A stretch of 64,000 nt of DNA, from contig NZ_BLXZ01000005.1 of the NCBI RefSeq assembly GCF_014193675.1, positions 372,001-436,000 of the forward strand. The letters are read 5' to 3'. The DNA comes from Geomonas limicola. GTDB taxonomy: Bacteria; Desulfobacterota; Desulfuromonadia; Geobacterales; Geobacteraceae. The notes beneath the pieces are model-generated. The model was not told the DNA's origin. It did not search any database and saw only the letters and a program-made list of their open reading frames with translations. Below, piece by piece: positions 50,431-62,733 of the stretch; the first letter of the stretch is position 1, and each line of letters opens with the position of its first letter. Position numbers and translations under genes: made by a program.

Positions 50431-51708
50431 ATGAATGTGTTGATAAAAGGCGGGCGCGTGGTTGACCCCTCCCAGGGGATTGATGCAATAATGGACGTTC
50501 TCATCGCCGATGGCGTGGTGCTGGAACTCGGCACCGGCTTGGCCGCTCCGGAAGGGACCGAGACCATCGACGCCGCCGGACTTGTCGTGACTCCGGGGCT
50601 CATCGACATGCACGTGCATCTGCGCGATCCCGGCCTCGAGTACAAGGAAGACATCGCCACCGGCAGCCGCGCTGCCGCGGCCGGCGGCTTCACCTCGCTC
50701 GCCTGCATGCCGAACACCAAGCCGGTCATCGACAACAAGGCGGTCACCTCCTACATCCTGAACAAGGCGCGCAACGAGGCGCTCGTCAACATCTTCCCGG
50801 TCGGTGCCATCACCCAGGGGAGCAAGGGAGATACCCTGGCCGAGATGGGCGAGATGAAGGAAGCCGGCTGCGTGGCGGTCTCCGACGACGGCAAGCCGGT
50901 CTGCAACACCGAACTGATGCGCCGCGCCCTGGAATACGCCAAAGGCGTGGGCATTGCGGTGATCTGCCACTCCGAGGACCTCTCGCTGGTAGGCGAGGGG
51001 GTGATGAACGAAGGGTACGTCTCCACCGAGCTCGGCCTGAAAGGGATCCCCTGGGCTGCCGAAGACATCGCCGTGGCGCGCGACGTGTACCTGGCCGAGT
51101 TCACCGGTTCCCCGGTGCACATCGCCCACATCTCCACCGAGGGTTCCGCCCGCATCATCCGCAACGCCAAGGCGCGCGGGGTGCAGGTGACCTGCGAGAC
51201 CGCTCCGCACTACTTCACCCTGACCGACGAGGCGGTGCGCGGCTACAACACCAACGCCAAGATGAATCCGCCGCTGAGGGGCGAGGCCGACAAGGCCGCC
51301 ATGAAGGCAGCTCTTGCCGACGGGACCATCGACGCCATCGCAACCGACCACGCTCCGCACCACCTGGACGAGAAGGACGTCGAGTTCAACCTGGCCATGA
51401 ACGGCATCGTCGGCCTGGAGACCTCGCTGCCGCTCTCGCTCAAGCTGGTCGAAGAAGGGGTGCTCGACCTTCAGCAACTGGTTGCAGCCATGTCTTGCAA
51501 CCCCGCGAAGATCCTCGGTATCGATCGCGGGACTTTGAAGCCGGGTGCGGTCGGCGACGTGACGGTCATCGATCCGAACAAGCAGTGGACGGTGCTGGCC
51601 GAGAAGCTGGAGACCAAGTCGAAGAACTCGCCGTTTATCGGCTGGCAGATGAAGGGTGCCGCGGCCTACACCATCGTGAAGGGGCAGGTCGTACACAAAG
51701 GGATTTAG
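50431..51708 (+). CDS. pyrC: Dihydroorotase
   Basis: 425 residues, type I dihydroorotase length. Zinc ligands in [17 protein letters not shown], later [16 protein letters not shown], and ATDHAPHH with the catalytic Asp. It makes dihydroorotate from carbamoyl aspartate. The short gap before it holds small direct repeats (CTAGAAC-like). carA follows by 61 bases. Confidence 0.97.
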   Translation: MNVLIKGGRVVDPSQGIDAIMDVLIADGVVLELGTGLAAPEGTETIDAAGLVVTPGLIDMHVHLRDPGLEYKEDIATGSRAAAAGGFTSLACMPNTKPVIDNKAVTSYILNKARNEALVNIFPVGAITQGSKGDTLAEMGEMKEAGCVAVSDDGKPVCNTELMRRALEYAKGVGIAVICHSEDLSLVGEGVMNEGYVSTELGLKGIPWAAEDIAVARDVYLAEFTGSPVHIAHISTEGSARIIRNAKARGVQVTCETAPHYFTLTDEAVRGYNTNAKMNPPLRGEADKAAMKAALADGTIDAIATDHAPHHLDEKDVEFNLAMNGIVGLETSLPLSLKLVEEGVLDLQQLVAAMSCNPAKILGIDRGTLKPGAVGDVTVIDPNKQWTVLAEKLETKSKNSPFIGWQMKGAAAYTIVKGQVVHKGI

Positions 51709-51769
51709 TATTTAGGTGACAGTCGCCTCTCTAGGGGCGGCGCAAGCAATATACGATCGGGAGAACTAC

Positions 51770-52894
51770 ATGAAAGCAGTACTTGCTCTGGCAGATGGCC
51801 GGATCTTTATGGGAAAGGCCTTCGGTGCAACGGGCGAAACTTCGGGCGAGGTTGTCTTCAACACCGCCATGTCGGGATACCAGGAAGTGCTGACCGACCC
51901 CTCGTACAAGGGGCAGATGGTCACCATGACCTATACGCAGATCGGCAACACCGGGATCAACCCGGAGGATATCGAGAGCAACCAGCTCTACCTCTCGGGC
52001 TTCATCGTCAGGGAGTATCTTGATTGCTACTCCAACTGGCGCGCCACCATGAGCCTGGACGCCTACCTGAAGGAGCACGGCGTGGTGGGGATCCAGGGGA
52101 TCGACACCCGCGCCCTGACCCGTCACCTGCGCGACAAGGGTGCCCAGAACGGCATCATCTCCACCATCGACTTCGATCCGGAGAGCCTCGTCAAGAAGGC
52201 GCGCGCCATCCCCTCGATGTCGGGCCTCGATCTCGCCACTGGCGTCACCTGCGCTGCTCCCTACCACTGGACCGAGGGGCTCTGGGACCTGGAGAGCGGT
52301 TACCCGCAGGTGGACCGGAAGGATCTCAAGTACAAGGTGGTCGCCTACGACTTCGGGATCAAGCTGAACATCCTGCGCTGCCTGGTCTCCGCCGGCTGCG
52401 ACGTCACCGTGGTGCCGGCGACCTTCCCGGCCGAAGCGGCGCTTGCCATGAACCCGGACGGCATCTTCCTCTCCAACGGCCCGGGCGACCCGGAGCCGAT
52501 GAAAGAGGTCATCGAGAACATCAAGCAGTTCGTCGGCAAGAAACCGATCTTCGGCATCTGCCTCGGGCACCAGCTCCTGGGCCTTGCCCTGGGTGGCCGC
52601 ACCATCAAGCTCAAGTTCGGTAACCACGGCTCCAACCTCCCGGTCATGGACATGGCGACCCGCAAGGTGGAGATCACCGCCCAGAACCACGGCTTCTCGG
52701 TGGACATCCTGTCGCTCTCCCACGCCTGTAAGTTGGGGCACGAGAACCTGAACGACCAGACCGTGGAGGGTATGGGGCACAAGGAACTCCCGATCTTCTC
52801 GGTGCAGCACCACCCCGAGGCTTCCCCGGGTCCCCACGACTCGCACTACCTTTTCGACCGGTTCGTGGAGATGATGGAGAAGTTCAAGAAATAA
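51770..52894 (+). CDS. carA: Carbamoyl-phosphate synthase small subunit
   Basis: 374 residues from the ATG at 51770 with GGGAGAAC upstream; a longer frame upstream has no ribosome site. N-terminal CarA domain and C-terminal class I glutaminase with the nucleophile Cys in GICLGHQLLG and His-Glu in HHPEASPGP. It supplies ammonia from glutamine to CarB. carB is separated by a radical SAM gene and two palindromic elements. Confidence 0.97.
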   Translation: MKAVLALADGRIFMGKAFGATGETSGEVVFNTAMSGYQEVLTDPSYKGQMVTMTYTQIGNTGINPEDIESNQLYLSGFIVREYLDCYSNWRATMSLDAYLKEHGVVGIQGIDTRALTRHLRDKGAQNGIISTIDFDPESLVKKARAIPSMSGLDLATGVTCAAPYHWTEGLWDLESGYPQVDRKDLKYKVVAYDFGIKLNILRCLVSAGCDVTVVPATFPAEAALAMNPDGIFLSNGPGDPEPMKEVIENIKQFVGKKPIFGICLGHQLLGLALGGRTIKLKFGNHGSNLPVMDMATRKVEITAQNHGFSVDILSLSHACKLGHENLNDQTVEGMGHKELPIFSVQHHPEASPGPHDSHYLFDRFVEMMEKFKK

Positions 52895-52914
52895 CAGGTT
52901 CAGAATGTTTAAAG

Positions 52915-53045
52915 ACATGGCACACGGAAGGAGCCGGAAACCAAAGCAAAACTGCTCGATAAAAGAAGGCTTGGGCAAAACCCGCTTCTTGACCTGATCC
53001 GGTTGGTTTGATTTGATTTCCTGGCTTTACCGTGTGCTGATGTTG
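52915..53045. repeat. Palindromic element, copy A
   Basis: The left arm GGCACACGGAAGGAGCCGG continues into AAACCAAAGC and is matched in inverse by the right arm ending GGCTTTACCGTGTGCT. A related element (copy B) lies at 54016-54138. Non-coding, between carA and the radical SAM gene. Confidence 0.65.
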
Positions 53046-53093
53046 TAGCCCCCCGCCCCCCTTCACTTAGGTGAGGGGGAGGTCATAGGAAGC

Positions 53094-54011
53094 ATGCACT
53101 TCAAAAAACTGTACGAAAGCGGCGAGTTGCTGAAGCGGGTCAAGACCGCCTATGCCCGGCTTAAGTCTTGTGACATCTGCCCGCATGCCTGCGGTGTGAA
53201 CCGTCTGGCTGGCAAGCTTGGCATCTGCGGCGCGGGGTACCGGCCGCGCATCGCCTCGGCCAACATCCACCGCGGCGAGGAACCGCCCATCTCGGGCAAC
53301 CGCGGTTCGGGAACGATCTTTTTGTCGGGCTGCACCTTGAAGTGCCGGTTCTGCCAGAACTTCCCGATCAGCCAGCAGCACAACGGCACCACGCTCACCA
53401 CGCTGCAACTGGCCGAGAAGATGGTTGGGTTGCAAAAGCGCGGGGCGCACAACATAAACTTCGTGACGCCGACCCACTTGACCCCGCAGATTCTCGCGGC
53501 GCTCTACCTGGCGATCCCGATGGGGTTCAGTATCCCCCTGGTCTGGAACACGAGCGGCTACGAGAGGGTGGATACCCTGGAGCTTCTGGACGGCGTGGTG
53601 GACATCTACCTGCCGGACATGAAGTACACCGAGGAAGAACAGGCGCGCCAGCTCTCCGGCGCTCCCGGCTACACCGGTGCGAACCGGCTGGCGGTCGCCG
53701 AGATGCTGCGCCAGGTTGGTCATCTCGAGTGCGACGAGGACGGCATCGGGGTAAAGGGGCTCATCATCCGCCACCTGGTGCTGCCCGAGGGGAGGGCGGG
53801 GAGCCCGGAAACGCTGCGCTACATCGCCGACAACTTCGGGTCCGAGACCCATATCGCGTTGATGAGTCAGTACTTCCCGGCCCACCAGGCGACCCAGACC
53901 CCCGGCATCGAGCGGCGGGTCACCAACGAAGAGTACGGGGAAGCCGTCGAGGCGCTGGAAGAAGCGGGACTGGAAAACGGCTGGGTGCAGGACGAGCCGG
54001 AAGAAACCTGA
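53094..54011 (+). CDS. Radical SAM protein, PflA-activase-like
   Basis: 305 residues. An N-terminal Cys-rich part (SCDICPHACGVNRLAGKLGICG) precedes the radical SAM CxxxCxxC motif in SGCTLKCRFCQN (about residues 79-90), then GGE-like and NTSGYE strand features. It resembles uncharacterised PflA-like radical SAM proteins (COG1313 type). Substrate unknown. It is flanked on both sides by copies of a palindromic element and splits carA from carB. The ribosome site before the ATG is weak (AGGAAGC). Confidence 0.85.
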   Translation: MHFKKLYESGELLKRVKTAYARLKSCDICPHACGVNRLAGKLGICGAGYRPRIASANIHRGEEPPISGNRGSGTIFLSGCTLKCRFCQNFPISQQHNGTTLTTLQLAEKMVGLQKRGAHNINFVTPTHLTPQILAALYLAIPMGFSIPLVWNTSGYERVDTLELLDGVVDIYLPDMKYTEEEQARQLSGAPGYTGANRLAVAEMLRQVGHLECDEDGIGVKGLIIRHLVLPEGRAGSPETLRYIADNFGSETHIALMSQYFPAHQATQTPGIERRVTNEEYGEAVEALEEAGLENGWVQDEPEET

Positions 54012-54015
54012 TAAT

Positions 54016-54138
54016 CGGCACGCGGAAAATTCCGGAAACCAGGGCAAAACTGCCGGATCAGACAAAGAGTTATGGTTACCCCAAATACTCGGTTTTATAA
54101 GGCTTTTTTGCCTTGGTTCCCGGCCACTTCCGCGTCTA
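54016..54138. repeat. Palindromic element, copy B
   Basis: The left arm GGCACGCGGAAAATTCCGG continues into AAACCAGGGCAAAAC, and the right arm TTTTGCCTTGGTTCCCGG ends in CACTTCCGCG, so the two ends are inverse copies. The left arm is about 80 percent like copy A. Located between the radical SAM gene and carB. Confidence 0.65.
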
Positions 54139-54194
54139 AATGCATTTTAAAGTTTTTAAAGGCGGTTCGCCGCCCTACTGAAGGAGATAGTTGA

Positions 54195-57443
<3,249 letters not shown>

Positions 57444-57498
57444 GAGCTTTTAGTCGATAATTACCGCAGTATCTTTACCTATAATTCAATGCAAAATC

Positions 57499-57527
57499 CT
57501 GGGGGGGCCAGCACCACGGCCCCCCCA
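57499..57527 (+). promoter_or_regulatory. Strong GC hairpin in the greA leader
   Basis: GGGGGGGCC pairs with GGCCCCCCC across an 8-base loop. It has no T-run after it and lies 27 bases before greA, so it may be leader structure or an inefficient terminator of carB. Confidence 0.5.
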
Positions 57528-57552
57528 CTAAGTTCAAGAAGGAGTAAGTCCG

Positions 57553-58029
57553 ATGTCGCAATCCGTTCCGTTGACGAAGGAGAGCTATGAGGCCCTTCAG
57601 GAAGACCTGAGACGCCTGATCAAAGAGGAGCGTCCCAAGGTCATTCAGGATATCGCTGAAGCGAGGTCGCATGGCGATCTGTCCGAGAACGCCGAATACG
57701 ATGCCGCCAAGAACCGTCAGGGGTTCATCGAAGGCCGCATCCTCGAACTGAGCGACAAACTGGCACGTGCCTACGTGGTGGACCTGTCCAACCTGAAGCC
57801 GGACAAGGTGGTTTTCGGTGCCACGGTTACCGTGTACGACACGGGTACCGACGAAGAGATCACCTACAAGATCGTTGGCGAGGACGAAGCCGACATCAAG
57901 TTGGGGAAGATCTCCTGCACCTCCCCGGTAGGCAAGGCGCTGATCGGTCACAAGCTGGACGACACCGTGAAGGTGAGCGTTCCCTCCGGTCTGAAAGAGT
58001 ACGAGATCCTCGAGATCCGCTACGAGTAA
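57553..58029 (+). CDS. greA: Transcription elongation factor GreA
   Basis: 158 residues. N-terminal coiled coil with the acidic tip region ARSHGDLSENAEYDAAKNRQ, then the C-terminal FKBP-like domain with SPVGKALIGHKLDD. It rescues backtracked RNA polymerase by stimulating transcript cleavage. AAGGAG precedes the ATG. The downstream order carB-greA is common in this group. Confidence 0.96.
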   Translation: MSQSVPLTKESYEALQEDLRRLIKEERPKVIQDIAEARSHGDLSENAEYDAAKNRQGFIEGRILELSDKLARAYVVDLSNLKPDKVVFGATVTVYDTGTDEEITYKIVGEDEADIKLGKISCTSPVGKALIGHKLDDTVKVSVPSGLKEYEILEIRYE

Positions 58030-58042
58030 TATAGCAGCAGGT

Positions 58043-58221
58043 ATGGCCACGGAGTCACCAAGCCCACGGAGAAGAGCAACATACTGGTGGGGCCCCGCAA
58101 CGTCTTCCGAGAATGTCTTTAGGGTTACACCTAAAGTCTTTGCTTTTGGCCGTTGTTCATCAGGATGTTTCTTTCAGCAGATCTTTTAGATTTACTCCGT
58201 GCTCTTGGTGATTCCGTGGCT
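58043..58221. repeat. Inverted-repeat element after greA
   Basis: GGCCACGGAGTCACCAAG with following CCCACGGAG at 58043-58070 is mirrored by CTCCGTGCTCTTGGTGATTC with following CGTGGCT at 58195-58221. About 180 bases, no gene in it. It resembles other small palindromic elements in the window's gaps. Confidence 0.7.
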
Positions 58222-58258
58222 CGATAATTTCCGCTTCACCACCAACAGGAGGTTTTAG

Positions 58259-58456
58259 ATGAGCCAGATTACCAAAGATATGACGTTTGCTTCGGTCATG
58301 AGGATGCACCCGGATGTCGTGAAGGTGCTCGCCAAGTACAACCTCGGCTGCATCGGCTGCATGGGCGCTCAGAACGAGTCCCTGGAGCAGGGCTGCAACG
58401 CCCACGGTATCAAGGTCGACGAGATCCTTACCGACCTGAACGCACTCTTCGAATAA
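58259..58456 (+). CDS. DUF1858 small protein with CxxC
   Basis: 65 residues with AGGAGG before the ATG. DMTFASVMRMHPDVVKVLAKYNLGCIGCMGAQNESLEQGC carries a CxxC and a third Cys. It is a paralogue of the 64-residue protein at 44879-45073. The function is unknown; ScdA-type iron-sulfur or redox binding is a guess. Neighbours are greA and recG. Confidence 0.88.
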   Translation: MSQITKDMTFASVMRMHPDVVKVLAKYNLGCIGCMGAQNESLEQGCNAHGIKVDEILTDLNALFE

Positions 58457-58510
58457 TTCCCACTATGGCCGGGTCCGGTTCTCAACTGACCCGGCCGTTT
58501 CTTTCCTCCC

Positions 58511-60940
58511 ATGCCGACCATCAAGCTTGCCCCAGACGGGACCATCACTCTCCCGGCCGAACTGAGGGAGTCTCTGGCGCTTAAGCCCGGGGACGAACTG
58601 AGTCTCGAGGTGGTGGACGGCACCCTGCGCATTTCACCCACGTCTCGCCCGCAATCTCCGAAAAAACCGACTGATAAAAAGACTGCCGCTGCTGAAAAGG
58701 CGGCTGGTCGCCAAACTGCAGCCAGGCCGGACGTGCCTTCGGCTAAGGGGACAGGCACCTGCGGAGCCAGTCCACTTCCGGCTCCTGGTACGGGTGCGGC
58801 GGGAGCACCTGCGCCCTCCCTGCGGCGTCCAGAGCTGCAGACCTCGATGCGTTTTATCAAGGGGGTCGGCCCCAAACTTGCCGAAGCTTTGAGCAAGAAG
58901 GGGATCACCACGGTCGAGGATGCACTCTACGTACTGCCGAACCGGTACGAGGATCGCCGGCAGCTCAAGGAGATCGCCCGCTTGCGCCCCGGAGGGACCG
59001 AGGCTTTCTTCGCCACGGTGGTCTCGGCAGGGCCGCAGGTCAGCAAGGGTGGGCGCAACTACTTCGAAGTGGTGGTGCGCGACGCGACGGGGTCACTGAT
59101 CCTCAAGTGGTTCCACTATCACCCGGCCTTTATGAAGAAGAACTGGGCCACCGGACGCAGCGGCATCTTCATCGGGGAAATCTCCCAGTTTGGCCTGCAA
59201 CGGGAGATGCACCATCCCGAGGTGGAATGGGCCGGGGAGGGCGAGGACCTCGCGCAGGTGATGGCTCGCGACCCTGAGAACTTCGGGCGCATCCTGCCGG
59301 TGTACCCGCTCACCGAGGGGGTGAGCCAGAAGGTGATGCGGCGCATCATGCGCGACGTGGTGCAGCACTACAGCCGCTTCCTTACCGCCACGCTGGCTGA
59401 AGACGTCCTGACGCGCCACCATCTGCTCTCGCTTCCCGTCGCACTGCGCGAGGCACACGCACCCGACCCAGACAGCCTGGTTGAAGAGTTGAACGCCGGG
59501 CGCGGCGAGGCGCACCGCTCGCTCGCCTTCGACGAGTTCTTCTTCCTGCAGCTGGGATTGGCCTTGAAGAAGCGCGGCGTCGCCGTTGAAGACGGCATCA
59601 GTTTCAACGTCACGCACCGCTACACCAAGGAGTTGCTCAAGCTGCTTCCTTTCAGTCTCACCAACGCCCAAAGGCGCGTGCTCTCCGAGATCAAGGAAGA
59701 CATGATGGCCCCGCACCCGATGCATCGGCTGGTGCAGGGAGACGTGGGGTGCGGCAAGACGCTGGTGGCGCTCATGGCTGCCCTCATCTGCGTCGAAAAT
59801 GACTACCAGGTGGCCATCATGGCCCCGACCGAACTTCTGGCGGAACAGCACTTCCTGAATATCCACGGGTACTGCGAGAAGCTGGGGATTTCCGTGGCTT
59901 TGTTGACCGCCAGCGTGAAGGGTAAAAACGACACGCTCGAGAAAATTGCCACCGGTGCCACCCAGATCGTGGTCGGCACCCATGCGGTTATCCAGGAAAA
60001 GGTCGAGTTCAAAAAGCTGGGCCTCGGCATCATCGACGAGCAGCACCGTTTCGGCGTGGTGCAGCGCTCGCTCCTGAAGCGCAAAGGTGTCAACCCGGAC
60101 ATCCTGGTCATGACCGCAACACCCATTCCGCGCACCCTGTCCATGACAGTCTTTGGCGATCTCTCGCTTTCGGTTATTGACGAACTCCCGCCGGGACGCA
60201 CTCCCATCGAAACGCGAGTGGTACGCGAAAAACGCCGCGGCGAGGTGTATGCCACCATCCGCGAAGAGATAGGGAAGGGGAGGCAGGCCTACGTTATCTA
60301 CCCGCTGGTGGAGGAGACCGAGAAGAGCGACCTGAAGGCCGCTGTACAGATGGCGGAGCACCTGGCGCAGGAGATCTTCCCCGAGTTCAAGGTGGCGGTG
60401 CTGCACGGGCGTATGAGTTCGGCTGAGAAAGAGGCAGTCATGATCGCCTTCAAGGCGCAGGAAACCGACATCCTGGTTTCCACCACGGTCATCGAGGTCG
60501 GCATCGATGTCCCCAACGCCACTGTGATGGTTATCGAGCACGCCGAACGTTTCGGCCTCTCGCAACTGCACCAGCTGCGTGGCCGGGTGGGGCGCGGCAG
60601 CGCACGCTCGCGCTGCATCCTGATTGCCGGAGACCGCCTCTCCGAAGACGGGGCGCGGCGCCTCGACGTCATGGTTCAGAGTAACGACGGTTTTGTCATC
60701 GCCGAGGCTGATCTCAGTATCCGCGGCCCGGGTGACTTCCTCGGCACGCGACAGGCGGGACTTCCCGACCTCAAGGTTGCCGACGTCCTGCGCGACGGCG
60801 GGGTCCTGGAACTTGCCCGTCGCGAGGCGTTTGCCGTGGTTGAACGTGATCCGGAACTCACCAGTACCGAAAGCCAAAGGTTGCGCTCCGAGCTGATCGT
60901 ACGCTGGGGTGGACGGCTCGAACTCGCCGGTATCGCATGA
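58511..60940 (+). CDS. recG: ATP-dependent DNA helicase RecG with N-terminal AbrB/SpoVT-like domain
   Basis: 809 residues, longer than usual. Residues 1-45 (IKLAPDGTITLPAELRESLALKPGDELSLEV) form an AbrB/SpoVT swapped-hairpin DNA-binding pattern. A Lys/Ala/Pro-rich linker runs to about residue 110, and normal RecG follows. It has the wedge domain start (IKGVGPKLAEALSKKGI), Walker A GDVGCGKT, box II DEQHRFGV, and motifs MTATPIPRT and QLRGRVGRG. RecG remodels stalled forks and R-loops. The added domain is open in frame with no internal start or stop. No clear ribosome site precedes 58511 (TTTCTTTCCTCCC), so an inner start cannot be excluded. Confidence 0.93.
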   Translation: MPTIKLAPDGTITLPAELRESLALKPGDELSLEVVDGTLRISPTSRPQSPKKPTDKKTAAAEKAAGRQTAARPDVPSAKGTGTCGASPLPAPGTGAAGAPAPSLRRPELQTSMRFIKGVGPKLAEALSKKGITTVEDALYVLPNRYEDRRQLKEIARLRPGGTEAFFATVVSAGPQVSKGGRNYFEVVVRDATGSLILKWFHYHPAFMKKNWATGRSGIFIGEISQFGLQREMHHPEVEWAGEGEDLAQVMARDPENFGRILPVYPLTEGVSQKVMRRIMRDVVQHYSRFLTATLAEDVLTRHHLLSLPVALREAHAPDPDSLVEELNAGRGEAHRSLAFDEFFFLQLGLALKKRGVAVEDGISFNVTHRYTKELLKLLPFSLTNAQRRVLSEIKEDMMAPHPMHRLVQGDVGCGKTLVALMAALICVENDYQVAIMAPTELLAEQHFLNIHGYCEKLGISVALLTASVKGKNDTLEKIATGATQIVVGTHAVIQEKVEFKKLGLGIIDEQHRFGVVQRSLLKRKGVNPDILVMTATPIPRTLSMTVFGDLSLSVIDELPPGRTPIETRVVREKRRGEVYATIREEIGKGRQAYVIYPLVEETEKSDLKAAVQMAEHLAQEIFPEFKVAVLHGRMSSAEKEAVMIAFKAQETDILVSTTVIEVGIDVPNATVMVIEHAERFGLSQLHQLRGRVGRGSARSRCILIAGDRLSEDGARRLDVMVQSNDGFVIAEADLSIRGPGDFLGTRQAGLPDLKVADVLRDGGVLELARREAFAVVERDPELTSTESQRLRSELIVRWGGRLELAGIA

Positions 60941-61021
60941 TTTACTGATTGACTGAAACCCTTTCTTGAATAATTTCCTCCTCGCAACTACCTCCACAAA
61001 CCATCTCACTTTCTATTTCTG

Positions 61022-61051
61022 ATAGCAGACTAATTAGTCTCCCTGCTATTA
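61022..61051. promoter_or_regulatory. Palindrome downstream of recG
   Basis: The perfect 14-base palindrome AGACTAATTAGTCT lies inside ATAGC...GCTAT arms. It is followed by AT-rich DNA and lies in a 273-base gap with no gene. It may be an operator of the next gene or part of a terminator. Confidence 0.4.
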
Positions 61052-61213
61052 TCAATTTATTTGCTTTCTCTCTTTCAAGTGCAACTATAACCATTGATGT
61101 AGGTACCACATTGACAAATTTCTCGCTGTGGGAGGAAACTGTACAGTAGTTGGTTTTTGTTCAGTGGAGAGGAATCGAGATTATTACAGGCTCGACCTTT
61201 ATGAGGTGAGACT

Positions 61214-62518
61214 ATGAAAGAGGAAAGGGGAGATAGCAGGTGTATCACAACTAGATTGATAGGCATTTTGTTTCTTTGCCTGACTCTCGTCGCCTGCGGA
61301 GGTGGTGGGGGCGGCGGCACGACCGTCTCGAGTAACGGCGGAACGGGCGGGACCGACAGCGGCGGATCCGGCACTGGAACTGGAACTGGAGGGGGTACGG
61401 GTGGCACCAGCGGAACAGGTGGAACTGGCAGTTCAGGTGGGACAGGTGTAACTGCTCCGGTCTTGCCTGCCAGCGTTTCTTTGGTCCAGGTAGCCTCTGG
61501 CCTGAACCGGCCGCTTACTATCACCAATGCGGGAGATAGCAGTGGTCGTCTCTTCGTCGTGGAGCAAGGCGGCACCATCAGGTTCATCCGCAATGGGGCG
61601 CTGGCCTCCACGCCGTTTCTCGACATATCCAACCTTGTCAACCAGTCCGGCGGAGAGGAAGGCCTCCTGGGGCTGGCATTTCCTCCAGGATTCCCCACGC
61701 GCAACAGTTTCTACGTCAACTACACCGATCGTAACGGCCTCGGTAACACGGTCATCGCCCGCTTTTCCCTCAGTTCCGACCCTGACCGCGCAGATCCCGC
61801 CACCAGGAGCCAGGTGCTGACCTTCCCCCAACCCTTCGCCAACCACAATGGGGGCCAACTCGCCTTCGGCCCGGATGGATTGCTGTACATCGGCAGTGGC
61901 GACGGCGGCAGTAGTGGGGACCCTCTGGGGAATGGGCAGAACCGTTCGGTTCTTCTCGGCAAGATCTTGCGCCTCGATGTGCTGTCCGGCACCGCTCCCT
62001 ATGCAATCCCCGCGGGCAATCCGTTCGGTAACGAAATCTGGGGCTACGGTTTGCGCAATCCCTGGCGTTTCTCCTTCGACAGAAGTACCGGTGATCTCTA
62101 TCTCCCGGATGTCGGGGAAAATACCGTGGAAGAGCTGAATTTCCAACCTGCCGGGGCCGGCAGTGGTGCGAACTACGGCTGGAACATCATGGAGGGTGAT
62201 CGCTGTTTTGCCGATCCTTCCTGCAGCAGTGCCGGCATTACCCTGCCGGTCGTGGAATACCTGCATGGCAGCGGTGACTGCGCGATCACCGGCGGATACG
62301 TGTACCGTGGCAATACGTCTGCGTTACAAGGAACCTACCTCTATGGCGATTTCTGCAGTGGTAGGATCTGGGGTGCCCAGCATACCGGTACTACCTGGCA
62401 CACTGCGTTGCTCAACGACAGCACGCTGGGGATCTCCACATTCGGCGAGGATGAGACAGGTGAGGTTTATCTTGCCGATTACAACGGCGGCAGCATCTAT
62501 CACGTCGTTACCCCCTGA
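61214..62518 (+). CDS. Sorbosone/glucose dehydrogenase-like (PQQ-type beta-propeller) lipoprotein
   Basis: 434 residues. A lipoprotein signal ends CLTLVAC, followed by a Gly/Ser/Thr-rich linker of about 60 residues. Then a six-bladed propeller of the soluble glucose/sorbosone dehydrogenase family: NRPLTITNAGDSSGRLFVVEQGG, EEGLLGLAFPP, NHNGGQLAFGPDGLLYIGSGDGG, EIWGYGLRNPWRFSFD and GGYVYRG. Members oxidise sugars with PQQ, but PQQ ligands were not checked and the substrate is unknown. A close paralogue follows 215 bases on. Confidence 0.88.
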   Translation: MKEERGDSRCITTRLIGILFLCLTLVACGGGGGGGTTVSSNGGTGGTDSGGSGTGTGTGGGTGGTSGTGGTGSSGGTGVTAPVLPASVSLVQVASGLNRPLTITNAGDSSGRLFVVEQGGTIRFIRNGALASTPFLDISNLVNQSGGEEGLLGLAFPPGFPTRNSFYVNYTDRNGLGNTVIARFSLSSDPDRADPATRSQVLTFPQPFANHNGGQLAFGPDGLLYIGSGDGGSSGDPLGNGQNRSVLLGKILRLDVLSGTAPYAIPAGNPFGNEIWGYGLRNPWRFSFDRSTGDLYLPDVGENTVEELNFQPAGAGSGANYGWNIMEGDRCFADPSCSSAGITLPVVEYLHGSGDCAITGGYVYRGNTSALQGTYLYGDFCSGRIWGAQHTGTTWHTALLNDSTLGISTFGEDETGEVYLADYNGGSIYHVVTP

Positions 62519-62548
62519 CATTGCGGGGACAGTAGGGAGAATAGGGAA

Positions 62549-62580
62549 GGGCCAGGCATCTTGATGTCTGGCTCTTTTTC
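62549..62580 (+). terminator. Terminator after the first propeller gene
   Basis: GCCAGGCATC pairs with GATGTCTGGC (one G-T pair) around a 2-base gap, followed by CTCTTTTT. Confidence 0.8.
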
Positions 62581-62733
62581 GTTTGAGGCGCTGGAGTTTG
62601 ACAATCAGCAAGGGTCGGGCACACTCAAACCTGATATGATGAGAGATAGTTAAGGCAATACATCTGTCCTAAAGCAGGAGAGTTATGCCAGGCCTATTGC
62701 TCCACTACTTTAAGATTACTTCGAGGTGCGACC

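Noticed and set aside
52915..53045. Palindromic element before the radical SAM gene as a riboswitch
   Set aside because: A second related copy lies after the gene and no known riboswitch core was matched; a repeat element is simpler.
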